Source: Bradyrhizobium sp. URHD0069 (GTDB taxonomy: Bacteria > Pseudomonadota > Alphaproteobacteria > Rhizobiales > Xanthobacteraceae). Taken from it: a DNA stretch of 64,000 nt. The notes below the pieces were generated by a model, which saw only the letters and a program-made list of their open reading frames with translations, ran no database searches and was not told the origin of the DNA. Where the stretch lies: assembly GCF_000701345.1 (NCBI RefSeq), contig NZ_KL370777.1:216824-280823 (forward strand), in the 5' to 3' direction. The position numbers were made by a program, and so were the translations under genes. Shown piece after piece: positions 1 through 8,364 of the stretch (the first letter of the stretch is position 1; each line of letters begins with the position of its first letter).

Positions 1-27
1 CCACCCGCTGACCGTGAGACCCGCTTC

Positions 28-924
28 ATGACCGACGCGCCGTATATCAGTCCGCTCGATCAGGCCCGCATCCTGTCCGAGGCGCTGCCGCACATGCAGC
101 AGTATGACGAGGAAACCATCGTCATCAAGTATGGCGGCCATGCCATGGGCGCCGAAGACCTCGCGAAAGCCTTCGCGCGTGACATCGTTCTGCTGGAACA
201 GACCGCCATCAATCCGGTGGTGGTGCATGGCGGCGGACCGCAGATCGCGACCATGCTGAAGCGGCTTGGCATTCAGTCGGAATTCGCCGCCGGCCTGCGC
301 ATCACCGACGCCGCCACCATCGAGATCGTCGAAATGGTGCTGGCGGGTTCGATCAACAAGCAGCTGGTCGGCTATATCAACGAGGCCGGCGGCAAAGCGG
401 TCGGCCTGTGCGGCAAGGACGGCAACATGGTGACGGCGTCGAAGGTGGCGCGGACCATGGTCGATCCGGATTCGAACATCGAAAAGGTGGTCGATCTCGG
501 CTTTGTCGGCGAGCCCCAGAAGGTCGATCTGACGCTCCTGAACCAGCTGATCGGCCATGAATTGATCCCGGTGCTGGCGCCGCTGGCAACATCGCGGACC
601 GGGGAGACTTTCAACGTCAACGCCGACACCTTTGCCGGCGCGGTGGCGGGCGCGCTGAAGGCCAAGCGGCTGTTGCTTTTGACCGACGTTTCCGGCGTGC
701 TCGACAAGTCGAAGAAACTCATTCCGCAACTGTCGGTGAAGGACGCGCGCAAGCTGATCGCCGACGGCACCATTTCCGGCGGCATGATTCCGAAGGTCGA
801 AACCTGCATCTACGCGCTCGAGCAGGGCGTACAAGGCGTCGTCATCATCGACGGCAAGACGCCGCACGCGGTACTGCTCGAATTGTTCACCAATCAAGGC
901 ACCGGCACGCTGATCCACAAGTGA
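28..924 (+). CDS. argB: Acetylglutamate kinase
   Basis: Phosphorylates N-acetyl-L-glutamate with ATP, the second step of arginine biosynthesis, in the cytoplasm. The 298-residue protein has the usual family length. The amino-acid-kinase phosphate loop KYGGHAMG is at residues 34-41 and HGGGP at 67-71; the C-terminal part carries the GGMIPKVE stretch typical of ArgB. The ATG at 28 overlaps a TGA in another frame (29-31), which could be the end of an upstream gene outside the window, so translational coupling is possible. It is followed by a repeat-bearing gap rather than another arg gene. Identification is secure. Confidence 0.97.
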   Translation: MTDAPYISPLDQARILSEALPHMQQYDEETIVIKYGGHAMGAEDLAKAFARDIVLLEQTAINPVVVHGGGPQIATMLKRLGIQSEFAAGLRITDAATIEIVEMVLAGSINKQLVGYINEAGGKAVGLCGKDGNMVTASKVARTMVDPDSNIEKVVDLGFVGEPQKVDLTLLNQLIGHELIPVLAPLATSRTGETFNVNADTFAGAVAGALKAKRLLLLTDVSGVLDKSKKLIPQLSVKDARKLIADGTISGGMIPKVETCIYALEQGVQGVVIIDGKTPHAVLLELFTNQGTGTLIHK

Positions 925-953
925 TGATCCGAGCGGCCACGCGAATGAGAGCC

Positions 954-1100
954 GTCACGGCCGGATTTGTTCCGGCCATCGACGTCTTGTTTGGCTGCAA
1001 GGACGTGGATACCCGGGATTTCAGGGACCAACACGGCGCGAAGCCCGTCATCGGGCCGCGCGTTGCGCGGGCCCGGTGGCGCCTTTTGTCCGGGCATGAC
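954..1100. repeat. Intergenic palindromic element, diverged copy
   Basis: The argB–DUF1036 gap holds a left arm starting GTCACGGCCGG and a right arm ending CCGGGCATGAC, with GC-rich hairpins inside (CCCGTCATCGGG, GCGCGTTGCGCG). The outer GTCA…/…TGAC symmetry matches the better preserved elements elsewhere in the window. Nothing coding is evident in the gap. Confidence 0.5.
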
Positions 1101-1133
1101 GGTCTAAACACCACGCGACCTTTTTTGTCCGTC

Positions 1134-2136
1134 GTGAGGTCAGGCCTGATCGCATTGCCCGCAGCGGTGATCTCCTTTCTTTTTCTCGGCCGTGCCCGCT
1201 TACGCCGATCTGAAACTCTGCAATCGCATGAGCTATGTGGTCGAAGTCGCGATCGGCATCGACGACAAGGCGGCTACTGCCACCCGCGGATGGTTTCGTA
1301 TCGATCCCGCAACGTGCCGCGTCGTTGCGCAGGGCACGTTGACCGCCGACCGTATCCTGCTGAACGCACGTGCGCTCGGCGTTTACGGTTCGTCGCCAAT
1401 CCCGCAGAGCGGCGGCGATACGCTATGCGTCGCGCCCAACAATTTCGTCATCGCCGCGGCCCGCCAGTGCCGCAGCGGGCAAACGCCGGCGCCGTTTACC
1501 CAGATCAATCCGACGCGGACCGACGACGGCAACCTGGTGGCCTATCTCGCCGAAGACAGTGAGTATGACGACGAACAGGCAAGGCTCGCCGGCATTCAGC
1601 GGCTGTTGGTGATCGCAGGCCATGACGCGGCGCCGATCGACGGCGTCGACGGCCCGAAGACGCAAGCCGCATTGGCGGCGTTCCTGAAAAGCCGCGGGCT
1701 GACCGCCGATGTCGTGCAGTCGCCGAAATTTTTCACGACCATGATCGACGCGGTGCAATCGCCGTCCTCCACCGGGCTTACCTGGTGCAACGACACGCCG
1801 CACAAGGTCATGGCCGCCGTCGCGACCGACGATGGCAAGGCCGTGATCAGCCGCGGCTGGTATCGCATCGATCCCGGCAAATGCCTGCATCCCGACGTCA
1901 TCGGTCAACCCAAGCAGATTTTCAGCTTCGCCGAGGCGGTCGACGGCGAAAATCGCACCCTCAAGTTCAAGGAGCGGCCGCTGAACTGGGGTGGCACGAC
2001 GCAGCTTTGTACGCGCGAGAGCAAGTTCGAGATCAACGAACAGGGCGACTGCGGCACCCGCGGCCTTGCCGTAACCGGTTTTGCCGCCGTCGACATGTCG
2101 AGCGGCGGCAAGACGCTGCGCTTCGCGATGCCGTGA
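1134..2136 (+). CDS. DUF1036 secreted protein with apparent frameshift in the signal peptide
   Basis: Two DUF1036-like segments (about residues 8-105 and 195-290 of the downstream frame; both open with CN and contain GW-RIDP-C) flank a peptidoglycan-binding-like segment (IQRLLVIAG…IDGVDGPKTQAAL). The function of DUF1036 is unknown; an envelope role is inferred. The intact reading frame can start only at GTG 1192 (314 residues, after an in-frame TGA at 1168), which leaves no complete signal peptide. Another frame from GTG 1134 encodes a signal-peptide-like stretch (RSGLIALPAAVISFLF). Removing one T from the run near 1176-1187 joins the frames and gives an AYA cleavage site before DLKLCNR. Either a real pseudogenising frameshift or a sequencing error. 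Confidence 0.8.
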
Positions 2137-2159
2137 TGGATCGCCCGGCACTCCCTCGC

Positions 2160-2296
2160 GTCGTCCCCGCGAACGCGGGGACCCATAACCCCCGGCCTGA
2201 GTTTTGGGCTCCCATGTCAACAACGACCGCAGGCAACTTGTACCGTGCTCACCATGACCGCCGCGGCGTATCGGTCCCGGCGTTCGCCGGGACGAC
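2160..2296. repeat. Two-hairpin palindromic element, ATAACC subtype
   Basis: The left arm is GTCGTCCCCGCGAACGCGGG followed by ACCCATAACC. The right arm at 2271-2296 is GGTCCCGGCGTTCGCCGGGA followed by CGAC. Each arm is itself a hairpin, and the outer ends are inverted. The same subtype recurs at 27743-27874 and, as half an element, at 35888-35917. Confidence 0.75.
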
Positions 2297-2313
2297 GGCT
2301 GAGAGGTAAGACG

Positions 2314-3006
2314 ATGAGAATACCCCGCCCCTTCACCCATATCGACACCTGGGTGTTCGATCTCGACAACACGCTGTATCCGCATCACGTCAACCTGTGG
2401 CAGCAGGTCGACCTCCGGATCGGCGAATTCGTCAGCGCTTATCTTGGCGTATCCGCCGAAGAGGCGCGCCGGATCCAGAAGGACTACTACCGCCGCTATG
2501 GCACCACGATGCGCGGCATGATGACCGAGCACGGCGTGCACGCCGACGACTATCTCGCCTATGTGCATCAGATCGATCATTCGCCGCTCGAGCCGAATCC
2601 CGCAATAGGCCTCGCGATCGCCAAACTACCTGGACGCAAGTTGATCCTGACCAACGGCTCGACCGACCATGCCGACAAGGTTTTGCAGCGGCTCGGCATC
2701 GGTTCGCATTTCGAGGCGGTGTTCGATATCATCGCCGCCGAACTCGAGCCGAAACCGGCGCCGCAGACCTATCAGAGATTCCTTAGCCTCCATGGCGTTA
2801 ATCCGCAGACGTCGGCGATGTTCGAGGATCTGGCACGCAATCTCGTGGTGCCGCACCAGCTCGGCATGACCACCGTGCTGGTGGTCCCCGATGGCACCAA
2901 GGAAGTCGTGCGCGAAGATTGGGAGCTGGAAGGCCGCGACGCCGCCCACGTCGATCACGTCACCGAGGATCTGACGGGGTTTTTGGAGAAGATCGCGCTG
3001 GCCTAG
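2314..3006 (+). CDS. HAD-family pyrimidine 5'-nucleotidase
   Basis: Cytoplasmic HAD phosphatase resembling the SDT1/pyrimidine 5'-nucleotidase group (nucleoside monophosphate dephosphorylation). Motif I is FDLDNTLYP, with the nucleophile Asp16 and Asp18; motif II is the Thr/Ser region LTNGSTDH, and the acidic motif is near MFEDLARN. The start is the ATG at 2314, preceded by GAGAGG; the frame is open further upstream only through the palindromic repeat. 230 residues, a normal length. It sits between argB and dapD as in related genomes. The exact substrate is not determinable from sequence. Confidence 0.85.
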   Translation: MRIPRPFTHIDTWVFDLDNTLYPHHVNLWQQVDLRIGEFVSAYLGVSAEEARRIQKDYYRRYGTTMRGMMTEHGVHADDYLAYVHQIDHSPLEPNPAIGLAIAKLPGRKLILTNGSTDHADKVLQRLGIGSHFEAVFDIIAAELEPKPAPQTYQRFLSLHGVNPQTSAMFEDLARNLVVPHQLGMTTVLVVPDGTKEVVREDWELEGRDAAHVDHVTEDLTGFLEKIALA

Positions 3007-3031
3007 ACCTTAACCTCGCCAAATTCCCTGC

Positions 3032-3128
3032 GGTCATGCCCACGAAAGCGGGCATCCAGTAACCACAGCATTTTCGGTTTCTCACGGACGTCGCGGCGTA
3101 CTGGATCCCCCGCCTTCGCGGGTATGAC
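3032..3128. repeat. Two-hairpin palindromic element, CCAGTA/TACTGG type
   Basis: The left arm (3032-3061) runs from GTCATGCCCACG to ATCCAGTA. The right arm (3099-3128) runs from TACTGGATCCCC to GTATGAC. The arms are inverted relative to each other and each can fold on itself. It lies in the 5'-nucleotidase–dapD gap. Confidence 0.8.
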
Positions 3129-3220
3129 AGCAACGCCCTACCTTGACTCTCCGGCCTCAAATCCCGACAAAAGCCTCCCGAATTTGCTGCCGCAACTATC
3201 CCATTTTCAAGGAAATCTCG

Positions 3221-4066
3221 ATGTCACTGCCCGCTCTCGAATCCACCATCAACACTGCGTTCGATGCGCGCGACGGCATCTCGACCTCGACCAAGGGCGA
3301 AGTCCGTGACGCGGTGGATCACGCGCTCGAACTGCTCGACAAGGGCGAGGCGCGCGTGGCGCTGCGCGAGCCCAGCGGCAAGTGGAAAGTCAATCAGTGG
3401 CTGAAGAAGGCGGTGCTGCTGTCGTTTCGCCTCAACGACATGAGCGCGATTTCCGGCGGCCCCGGCAACGCATCATGGTGGGACAAGGTGCCCTCGAAAT
3501 TTGATGGCTGGGGCGAGAACCGTTTTCGCGACGCCGGCTTTCGTGCGGTGCCCGGGGCCATCGTCCGGCGCTCGGCTTTCATCGCCAGGAACGTCGTGCT
3601 GATGCCGTCCTTCGTCAATCTCGGCGCCTATGTCGATGAAAGCACCATGATCGACACCTGGTCCACGGTCGGCTCCTGCGCCCAGATCGGCAAGCGCGTG
3701 CACATTTCCGGCGGCGTCGGTATCGGCGGCGTGCTGGAGCCGCTGCAGGCCGAACCCGTCATCGTCGAGGACGACTGCTTCATCGGCGCGCGCTCCGAAG
3801 TCGCCGAAGGCGTGATCGTGCGCAAGGGCGCGGTGCTGGCGATGGGCGTATTCCTCGGCGCCTCCACCAAGATCGTCGATCGCGACACCGGCGAAACCTT
3901 CATCGGCGAGGTGCCGGAATATGCCGTGGTAGTGCCGGGAACGTTGCCGGCGAGGCCCTTGAAGAACGGCCAGCCCGGCCCCTCTTCCGCCTGCGCCGTC
4001 ATCGTCAAGCGGGTCGACGAGCGGACCCGCGCCAAGACCAGCATCAACGAACTGCTGCGGGACTGA
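3221..4066 (+). CDS. dapD: 2,3,4,5-tetrahydropyridine-2,6-dicarboxylate N-succinyltransferase
   Basis: Transfers succinyl from succinyl-CoA to tetrahydrodipicolinate in the succinylase branch of lysine/diaminopimelate synthesis. The 281-residue protein has an N-terminal helical part and a left-handed beta-helix of hexapeptide repeats (about residues 100-230, e.g. VVLMPSFVNLGAYV, MIDTWSTVGSCAQIG). The start is ATG 3221 (MSLPALE), preceded by AAGGAAA; the longer frame upstream is repeat-derived. dapE follows 12 nt downstream, so the two are very probably one operon catalysing consecutive parts of the pathway. Confidence 0.97.
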   Translation: MSLPALESTINTAFDARDGISTSTKGEVRDAVDHALELLDKGEARVALREPSGKWKVNQWLKKAVLLSFRLNDMSAISGGPGNASWWDKVPSKFDGWGENRFRDAGFRAVPGAIVRRSAFIARNVVLMPSFVNLGAYVDESTMIDTWSTVGSCAQIGKRVHISGGVGIGGVLEPLQAEPVIVEDDCFIGARSEVAEGVIVRKGAVLAMGVFLGASTKIVDRDTGETFIGEVPEYAVVVPGTLPARPLKNGQPGPSSACAVIVKRVDERTRAKTSINELLRD

Positions 4067-4078
4067 AACTGACAAGCG

Positions 4079-5248
4079 ATGACTGATGCCCTCTCCATTG
4101 CCCGCGATCTCGTCCGCTGCCCTTCGGTAACTCCAGCTGATGCCGGCGCGCTTGGCGTTCTCGAAAATATCCTGAACGCAGCCGGCTTCGAGGTACACCG
4201 CGTCACTTTCGGGGAGCCCGGCACCGCGGATATCGACAACCTCTACGCCCGCATCGGCAACAGTGCTCCGCACATCACCTTTGCCGGGCATACCGATGTG
4301 GTGCCGCCGGGCGACGAGAGCGCATGGACCCATGGCGCGTTCTCGGGCGAGGTGAAGGACGGTTTTCTCTATGGCCGCGGCGCCGTCGACATGAAAGGCG
4401 GCATTGCCTGCAGCGTCGCGGCGGTGCTGGATTATCTCGTCGCCCATGGCGGCGCGCCCAGAGAAGACGGCAAAGGCTCGATCTCGTTTCTGATCACCGG
4501 CGACGAGGAAGACGTTTCCGTCAACGGCACGGTCAAGCTGCTGCAATGGGCCGCCGCGCGCGGCGAGAAATTCGACCATTGCGTGCTCGGCGAGCCCAGC
4601 AATGTCGAGGCGCTCGGCGATTGTATCAAGGTCGGGCGGCGGGGCTCATTGTCGGGCACGCTCTATGTCGATGGCGTCCAGGGCCACGTCGCCTATCCGC
4701 ATCGCGCATCGAACCCGGTGCCGGATATATCGGCGTTGATCGTGGCGCTCAGCTACGAGCCGCTCGATCACGGCAGCGCGCAATTCCAGGCCTCGAACCT
4801 CGAATTCACGTCAGTAGATGTCGGCAATACCGCAGGTAACGTCATTCCCGGGCTGGCACGGGCGAAGTTCAACATTCGCTTCAACGATCTCCATACCCAG
4901 GAGACGCTGCGGACACTGGTCGAGCAGCGCATGGCAAGGACGGCGGGAAATCGGATTCGCGCGCGGATCGTGTGGGAGCCTTCGAACTCCAACGTGTTCG
5001 TGACCAAACCCGGCGCCTTCACCGATCTGGCGGTCGCGGCGATCGAAGAGGTCACCGGCCGCCGGCCGGAATTGAGCACCAGCGGCGGCACCTCGGATGC
5101 GCGCTTTATCGCGAGCTATTGTCCGGTCATTGAGTTCGGCCTGGTCGGCCAGACCATGCATCAGATCGACGAACGCACGCCGGTCTCCGATCTGGAGAAG
5201 CTGACAAAAATCTATCGCGGTGTACTGGATCGCTATTTTGCCAGCTGA
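4079..5248 (+). CDS. dapE: Succinyl-diaminopimelate desuccinylase
   Basis: M20-family zinc peptidase that hydrolyses N-succinyl-LL-diaminopimelate to LL-DAP and succinate. Metal-ligand motifs are present: GHTDVVPPGD (His and the catalytic Asp), GRGAVDMKGG (bridging Asp), and TGDEE with the general-base Glu. A C-terminal His is in GLVGQTMHQIDE. 389 residues is the usual length. It is directly downstream of dapD and co-oriented. The gene is followed by a palindromic element that begins within a few bases of the stop codon. Confidence 0.97.
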   Translation: MTDALSIARDLVRCPSVTPADAGALGVLENILNAAGFEVHRVTFGEPGTADIDNLYARIGNSAPHITFAGHTDVVPPGDESAWTHGAFSGEVKDGFLYGRGAVDMKGGIACSVAAVLDYLVAHGGAPREDGKGSISFLITGDEEDVSVNGTVKLLQWAAARGEKFDHCVLGEPSNVEALGDCIKVGRRGSLSGTLYVDGVQGHVAYPHRASNPVPDISALIVALSYEPLDHGSAQFQASNLEFTSVDVGNTAGNVIPGLARAKFNIRFNDLHTQETLRTLVEQRMARTAGNRIRARIVWEPSNSNVFVTKPGAFTDLAVAAIEEVTGRRPELSTSGGTSDARFIASYCPVIEFGLVGQTMHQIDERTPVSDLEKLTKIYRGVLDRYFAS

Positions 5249-5250
5249 TC

Positions 5251-5350
5251 GTCATCGTCCGCGCAGGCGGACGATCCAGTAATCAGCGGCGTCTCGGTCT
5301 ATTCTCAAAAGCCGCGGCGTACTGGATACCCCGCCTGCGCGGGGTATGAC
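5251..5350. repeat. Two-hairpin palindromic element, well-preserved copy
   Basis: The left arm (5251-5281) is GTCATCGTCCGC…GGACGATCCAGTA and the right arm (5320-5350) is TACTGGATACCC…GGTATGAC. They are separated by about 38 nt (TCAGCGGCGTCTCGGTCTA…). The left arm and spacer are nearly identical to those of the copy at 5716, so the GIY-YIG pseudogene lies between direct copies of the element. Confidence 0.88.
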
Positions 5351-5356
5351 GAAAAC

Positions 5357-5658
5357 CTAACCGCCTGCTATGCCGGAATACAGATCGTCCCAGTTCGGAT
5401 TGGCCTCCTCGATCAGCCGAATCTTCCAGGCTCGATTCCATGTCTTCAGTCGTTTCTCCCGCTTAATAGCGTTTTCGGCATCATCGAACTGTTCGAATAA
5501 ACCAACTTGTCGACTTCGTATTTCTTCGTGAAGCTTTCTACAAATTTCAGACGATGTTCTGCAACTCGGCGGACAAGATCACTGGTCACTCCGATATAGA
5601 GTGTCCCTCCAATCTTGCTCGCAAGAATGTAGACGTAGAAATTTCTCGCCCCCATCAC
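5357..5658 (-). pseudogene. GIY-YIG endonuclease-domain protein, frameshifted
   Basis: The first frame encodes FYVYILASKIGGTLYIGVTS…LVRRVAEHR, an excellent single-domain GIY-YIG (UPF0213-like) N-terminus. It then shifts into nonsense after KLVY. In the next frame the expected remainder continues: EQFDDAENAIKREKRL, KTWNRAWKIRLIEEANPNWD, DLYSGIAGG and a stop. One T is apparently missing where TTCGAATA occurs (5492-5499); restoring it gives LVYFEQFDD and an approximately 100-residue protein of normal family length. The start is GTG 5658 or ATG 5655. It is flanked on both sides by palindromic elements, with a half element (5671-5703) immediately upstream of its start. Confidence 0.85.
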
Positions 5659-5670
5659 CGAAGTCTCGGA

Positions 5671-5703
5671 GTACTGGATCGCCTGGTCAAGCCGGGTGAT
5701 AAC
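5671..5703. repeat. Half palindromic element upstream of the GIY-YIG gene
   Basis: GTACTGGATCGCCTGGTCAA followed by GCCGGGTGATAAC matches the right arm of the element family (compare 11299-11328 and 31987-32018). No left arm is adjacent; it is a single hairpin close to the GIY-YIG start codon. Confidence 0.65.
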
Positions 5704-5715
5704 GATCCCCTGATC

Positions 5716-5853
5716 GTCATCGTCCGCGCAGGCGGACGATCCAGTAGTCAGCGGCGTCTCGGTCTAATCTCAAAAGCCGCGGCGGTACTGGATACCCCGC
5801 CGGAGCCTGTCATCGGGCTCGCGGAAGGCAGGAGCCGGTGGGCGGGGTATGAC
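5716..5853. repeat. Two-hairpin palindromic element with nested hairpin in the right arm
   Basis: The left arm and spacer are near-identical to 5251-5319. The right arm TACTGGATACCCCGCC is interrupted by about 45 nt (GGAGCCTGTCATCGGGCTCG…GGAGCCGG) before GGGCGGGGTATGAC. The extra sequence folds into its own hairpin. Similar nested sequence appears in the copies at 19812 and 25026. Confidence 0.8.
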
Positions 5854-5885
5854 GGGAAGAGTGCCGGATATGACAGCGACCGAGC

Positions 5886-6623
5886 CTAATAATCCACCCG
5901 CACCAGATAGAGGCCGTCCGGCGGCGCGACCGGGCCGCAGGCGGCGCGGTTTCGTGCGGCCAACGCGGCGGCAAGATCATCGGCGCTCCAGCGGCCCTCG
6001 CCGACCCACACCAATGAGCCGACCATCGAGCGCACCTGGCTGTGCAGGAATGAACGCGCCGAGGTCAGGACATTGACGGCATCGCCGTCTCTTACGACGT
6101 CGAGCTGATCGAGGGTTTTATCCGGCGATTTCGCCTGGCACTCGGTGTCGCGAAAGGTGGTGAAGTCGTGCTTGCCGACCAGCCGCTGCGCGGCAGCGTG
6201 CATGGCGTCGGTATCGAGCGGCCTCGGCAGCCGCCAGGCGCGGCCGATGTCGAGCGCCAGATTGGCGCGGCGATTGGCGATGCGATAAAGATAGTGCCGC
6301 CGCTTCGCGGAGAACCGCGCTTCGAAAGTATCCGGCACGATTTCCGCTGACAGCACCCCGATCGGATGCGGACGCAGATGCGCATTCAAGCCGTCGCGGA
6401 AGCGACCCGGCACGAAGTGTTTCGCGATGTCGCAATGCGCGACCTGCGCCAGGGCATGCACGCCGGCGTCGGTGCGGCCGGCGCCATGAACACGAACCTG
6501 CTCGCCGCAGATCGCCTTGACCGCGTCTTCCAGCGCGCCCTGGACCGAGGCGCCATTCTCCTGGATCTGCCAGCCGCAGAACGGCGCGCCGTCATATTCG
6601 ATGATGAGTTTATAGCGGGGCAT
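5886..6623 (-). CDS. truA: tRNA pseudouridine(38-40) synthase
   Basis: Converts U38-U40 of the tRNA anticodon stem to pseudouridine. The start is set at ATG 6623 (MPRYKLIIEYDG), since the longer open frame upstream reads through a palindromic repeat. The catalytic Asp lies in GAGRTDAGVHA (about residue 50), and the family's F-R motif (DFTTFRDTECQ) is present. 245 residues, normal for TruA. It is upstream of fmt and def in transcription order reversed (fmt start lies 131 nt beyond a repeat), giving the cluster def–fmt–truA on the minus strand, all translation-related. Confidence 0.95.
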   Translation of the reverse strand: MPRYKLIIEYDGAPFCGWQIQENGASVQGALEDAVKAICGEQVRVHGAGRTDAGVHALAQVAHCDIAKHFVPGRFRDGLNAHLRPHPIGVLSAEIVPDTFEARFSAKRRHYLYRIANRRANLALDIGRAWRLPRPLDTDAMHAAAQRLVGKHDFTTFRDTECQAKSPDKTLDQLDVVRDGDAVNVLTSARSFLHSQVRSMVGSLVWVGEGRWSADDLAAALAARNRAACGPVAPPDGLYLVRVDY

Positions 6624-6643
6624 GTCGGTGCAACGATCTATAC

Positions 6644-6732
6644 TGTCATTGCCGGGCTTGACCCGGCAATCCATCATCTTCGGAAGGCTCTTGTGAAGAT
6701 AGATGGATACGCGGGTCAAGCCCGCGTATGAC
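6644..6732. repeat. Two-hairpin palindromic element, ATCCAT/ATGGAT subtype
   Basis: The left arm GTCATTGCCGGGCTTGACCC through GGCAATCCAT and the right arm ATGGATACGCGGGTCAAGCC through CGCGTATGAC are inverted. The second subtype copy is at 18078-18167. It lies between truA and fmt. Confidence 0.8.
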
Positions 6733-6754
6733 AAGTTGGGTTTGGTTTGACAGT

Positions 6755-7687
6755 CTACGCGAGCCGCAGCGGCGCCTTCAGCGGCGTGCCGCGCAGGAAT
6801 TCCTTCGCCTTCATCGGCTTCCCGCCGGCGCGCTGCAGTTCGAGAATCCGGATGGCGCCTTGCTTGCAGGCCACCGCGAGATGATCGTCGAGCAGATCGC
6901 CCGGTGAGCCTGAACCATCAGCCAATTCGCAACGCAGGATTTTCACCCGCATCAGTTCGCCCTCGATCGCAATCTCGCACCACGCGCCGGGAAATGGCGA
7001 CAGCCCGTGAATGTGGCGCAATACCGCGCGCGCTGGCTTGTTCCAGTCGATCCGCGCCTCGGCTTTTTCGATTTTGGCGGCATAGGTTACGCCGTCGTCG
7101 CTCTGCTTGGTGAGTTGCAGCATGCCGCGTTCCAGCGCGCCCATCGCGCGGACCATCAGGTCACCGCCAAGCCGCGCCAGCGCATCGTGCAGATCGGCCG
7201 CCGTCATGGCATCCGTGATCGCGATGCGTTCGGCCATGGCTATATCGCCGGTATCGAGGCCGGCATCCATCTTCATCACCATCACGCCGGTCTCGGCATC
7301 GCCTGCCATGATAGCGCGGTTGATCGGCGCGGCACCGCGCCAACGCGGCAGCAGCGAGGCGTGCAGATTGAAACAGCCGAGCGGCGGCGCATCGAGAATG
7401 GTTTGCGGCAGGATCATGCCATAGGCAACGATTACCGCCGCGTCAGCGTTGTGCGCACGAAATTGCCGCTCAGCTTCCGGTGTCTTCAGCGTCGTCGGCG
7501 TCAGCACGGGAATGCCGAGTCGCCGCGCTTCCTGCTCCGCTGGCGTTGGCTGCAGCTTCATGCCGCGACCAGCGGGCTTCGCCGCGCGGGTATAGACGGC
7601 TGCGATCTCGTGGCCATGGGCCGCAAGCTCCAACAGCGTCGGCACCGCGAAATCGGGCGTGCCCATGAAGATCAAACGGAGGGGCAT
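6755..7687 (-). CDS. fmt: Methionyl-tRNA formyltransferase
   Basis: Formylates Met-tRNAfMet with 10-formyl-tetrahydrofolate, needed for normal translation initiation. The start is ATG 7687 (MPLRLIFMGTPDFAVP), preceded by a longer frame that reads into a repeat. The formyl-transferase signature HASLLPRWRGAAPI carries the catalytic His. An OB-like C-terminal domain follows from about residue 205. 310 residues, normal length. It is downstream of def (peptide deformylase) on the same strand with 96 nt between, a classical def–fmt pair. Confidence 0.97.
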   Translation of the reverse strand: MPLRLIFMGTPDFAVPTLLELAAHGHEIAAVYTRAAKPAGRGMKLQPTPAEQEARRLGIPVLTPTTLKTPEAERQFRAHNADAAVIVAYGMILPQTILDAPPLGCFNLHASLLPRWRGAAPINRAIMAGDAETGVMVMKMDAGLDTGDIAMAERIAITDAMTAADLHDALARLGGDLMVRAMGALERGMLQLTKQSDDGVTYAAKIEKAEARIDWNKPARAVLRHIHGLSPFPGAWCEIAIEGELMRVKILRCELADGSGSPGDLLDDHLAVACKQGAIRILELQRAGGKPMKAKEFLRGTPLKAPLRLA

Positions 7688-7724
7688 ATTACTTGGTGTC
7701 CTGCGGAAGGCGACCAGTTTACTC

Positions 7725-7753
7725 GTCATGGCCGGGACAAGCCCGGCCATGAC
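7725..7753. repeat. Single-hairpin repeat (GTCATGGCCGGG…CATGAC)
   Basis: A 29-nt near-perfect palindrome, GTCATGGCCGGGACAAGCCC followed by GGCCATGAC, between def and fmt. It matches one arm of the two-hairpin elements. Confidence 0.7.
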
Positions 7754-7783
7754 GGCTGAGAGGTTTGCGATATCTCTAAAGCC

Positions 7784-8311
7784 TTACTCCGCCGCGCGTT
7801 TGGCGGCTTTTGTGAACTTCTTCAGCACGCGGTCGCGCTTGAGCTTCGACAGATAATCCACGAACAGCACGCCGTTGAGGTGATCGATCTCGTGCTGGAT
7901 GCAGGTCGCAAACAGGCCCTCGGCGTCTTCCTCATGCACCTTGCCGTCGAGGTCGGTGAAGCGCACCCGCACCTTGGCCGGCCGTTCCACTTCCTCATAA
8001 TATTCCGGGATCGACAGGCAGCCTTCCTCGTACACCGACATTTCTTCCGACGATGACAGAATTTCCGGATTGATGAAGACCCGCGGCCGCGGCTTGGTCT
8101 CGCCGTCTTCGTCTCGCTTGGCGAGATCCATTGTAATCAGCCGCAGCGGCTGGGCGACCTGGATGGCCGCAAGCCCGATCCCGGGCGCGGCGTACATGGT
8201 CTCGAGCATGTCGTCGGCGAGCTTGCGCACCTCCGCAGTGACCTTGTCGACAGGTTTGGACACGAGCCGCAACTGCTTGTCCGGCAGGGTGATAATTTCT
8301 CTGATAGCCAT
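7784..8311 (-). CDS. def: Peptide deformylase
   Basis: Removes the formyl group from nascent N-termini; an Fe/Zn metalloenzyme. All three motifs are present: PGIGLAAIQV (motif 1), EEGCLSIP (motif 2, metal Cys) and QHEIDHLNG (motif 3, HExxH metal site). Start ATG 8311 gives MAIREIITLPD and 175 residues, typical. The longer frame upstream (to 8407) overlaps a regulatory-looking intergenic region and is unlikely to be translated. First gene of the def–fmt–truA minus-strand cluster, divergent from rmuC. Confidence 0.97.
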   Translation of the reverse strand: MAIREIITLPDKQLRLVSKPVDKVTAEVRKLADDMLETMYAAPGIGLAAIQVAQPLRLITMDLAKRDEDGETKPRPRVFINPEILSSSEEMSVYEEGCLSIPEYYEEVERPAKVRVRFTDLDGKVHEEDAEGLFATCIQHEIDHLNGVLFVDYLSKLKRDRVLKKFTKAAKRAAE

Positions 8312-8364
8312 GGCGGGCGATTTAAGCTGCTGATTTGCCGGGGTCAATGCGCCCTCGCCGCCTG

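Noticed and set aside
1423..2580. Long minus-strand open frame of 385 codons opposite the DUF1036 gene
   Set aside because: It is antisense to a gene with recognisable domains and has the Arg/His/Asp-rich composition typical of GC-rich shadow frames; no domain is visible.
5716..5853. GC-rich hairpins after stop codons read as rho-independent terminators
   Set aside because: The hairpins lack a following T-run and occur in both divergent and co-directional gaps, so they are better described as repeats.
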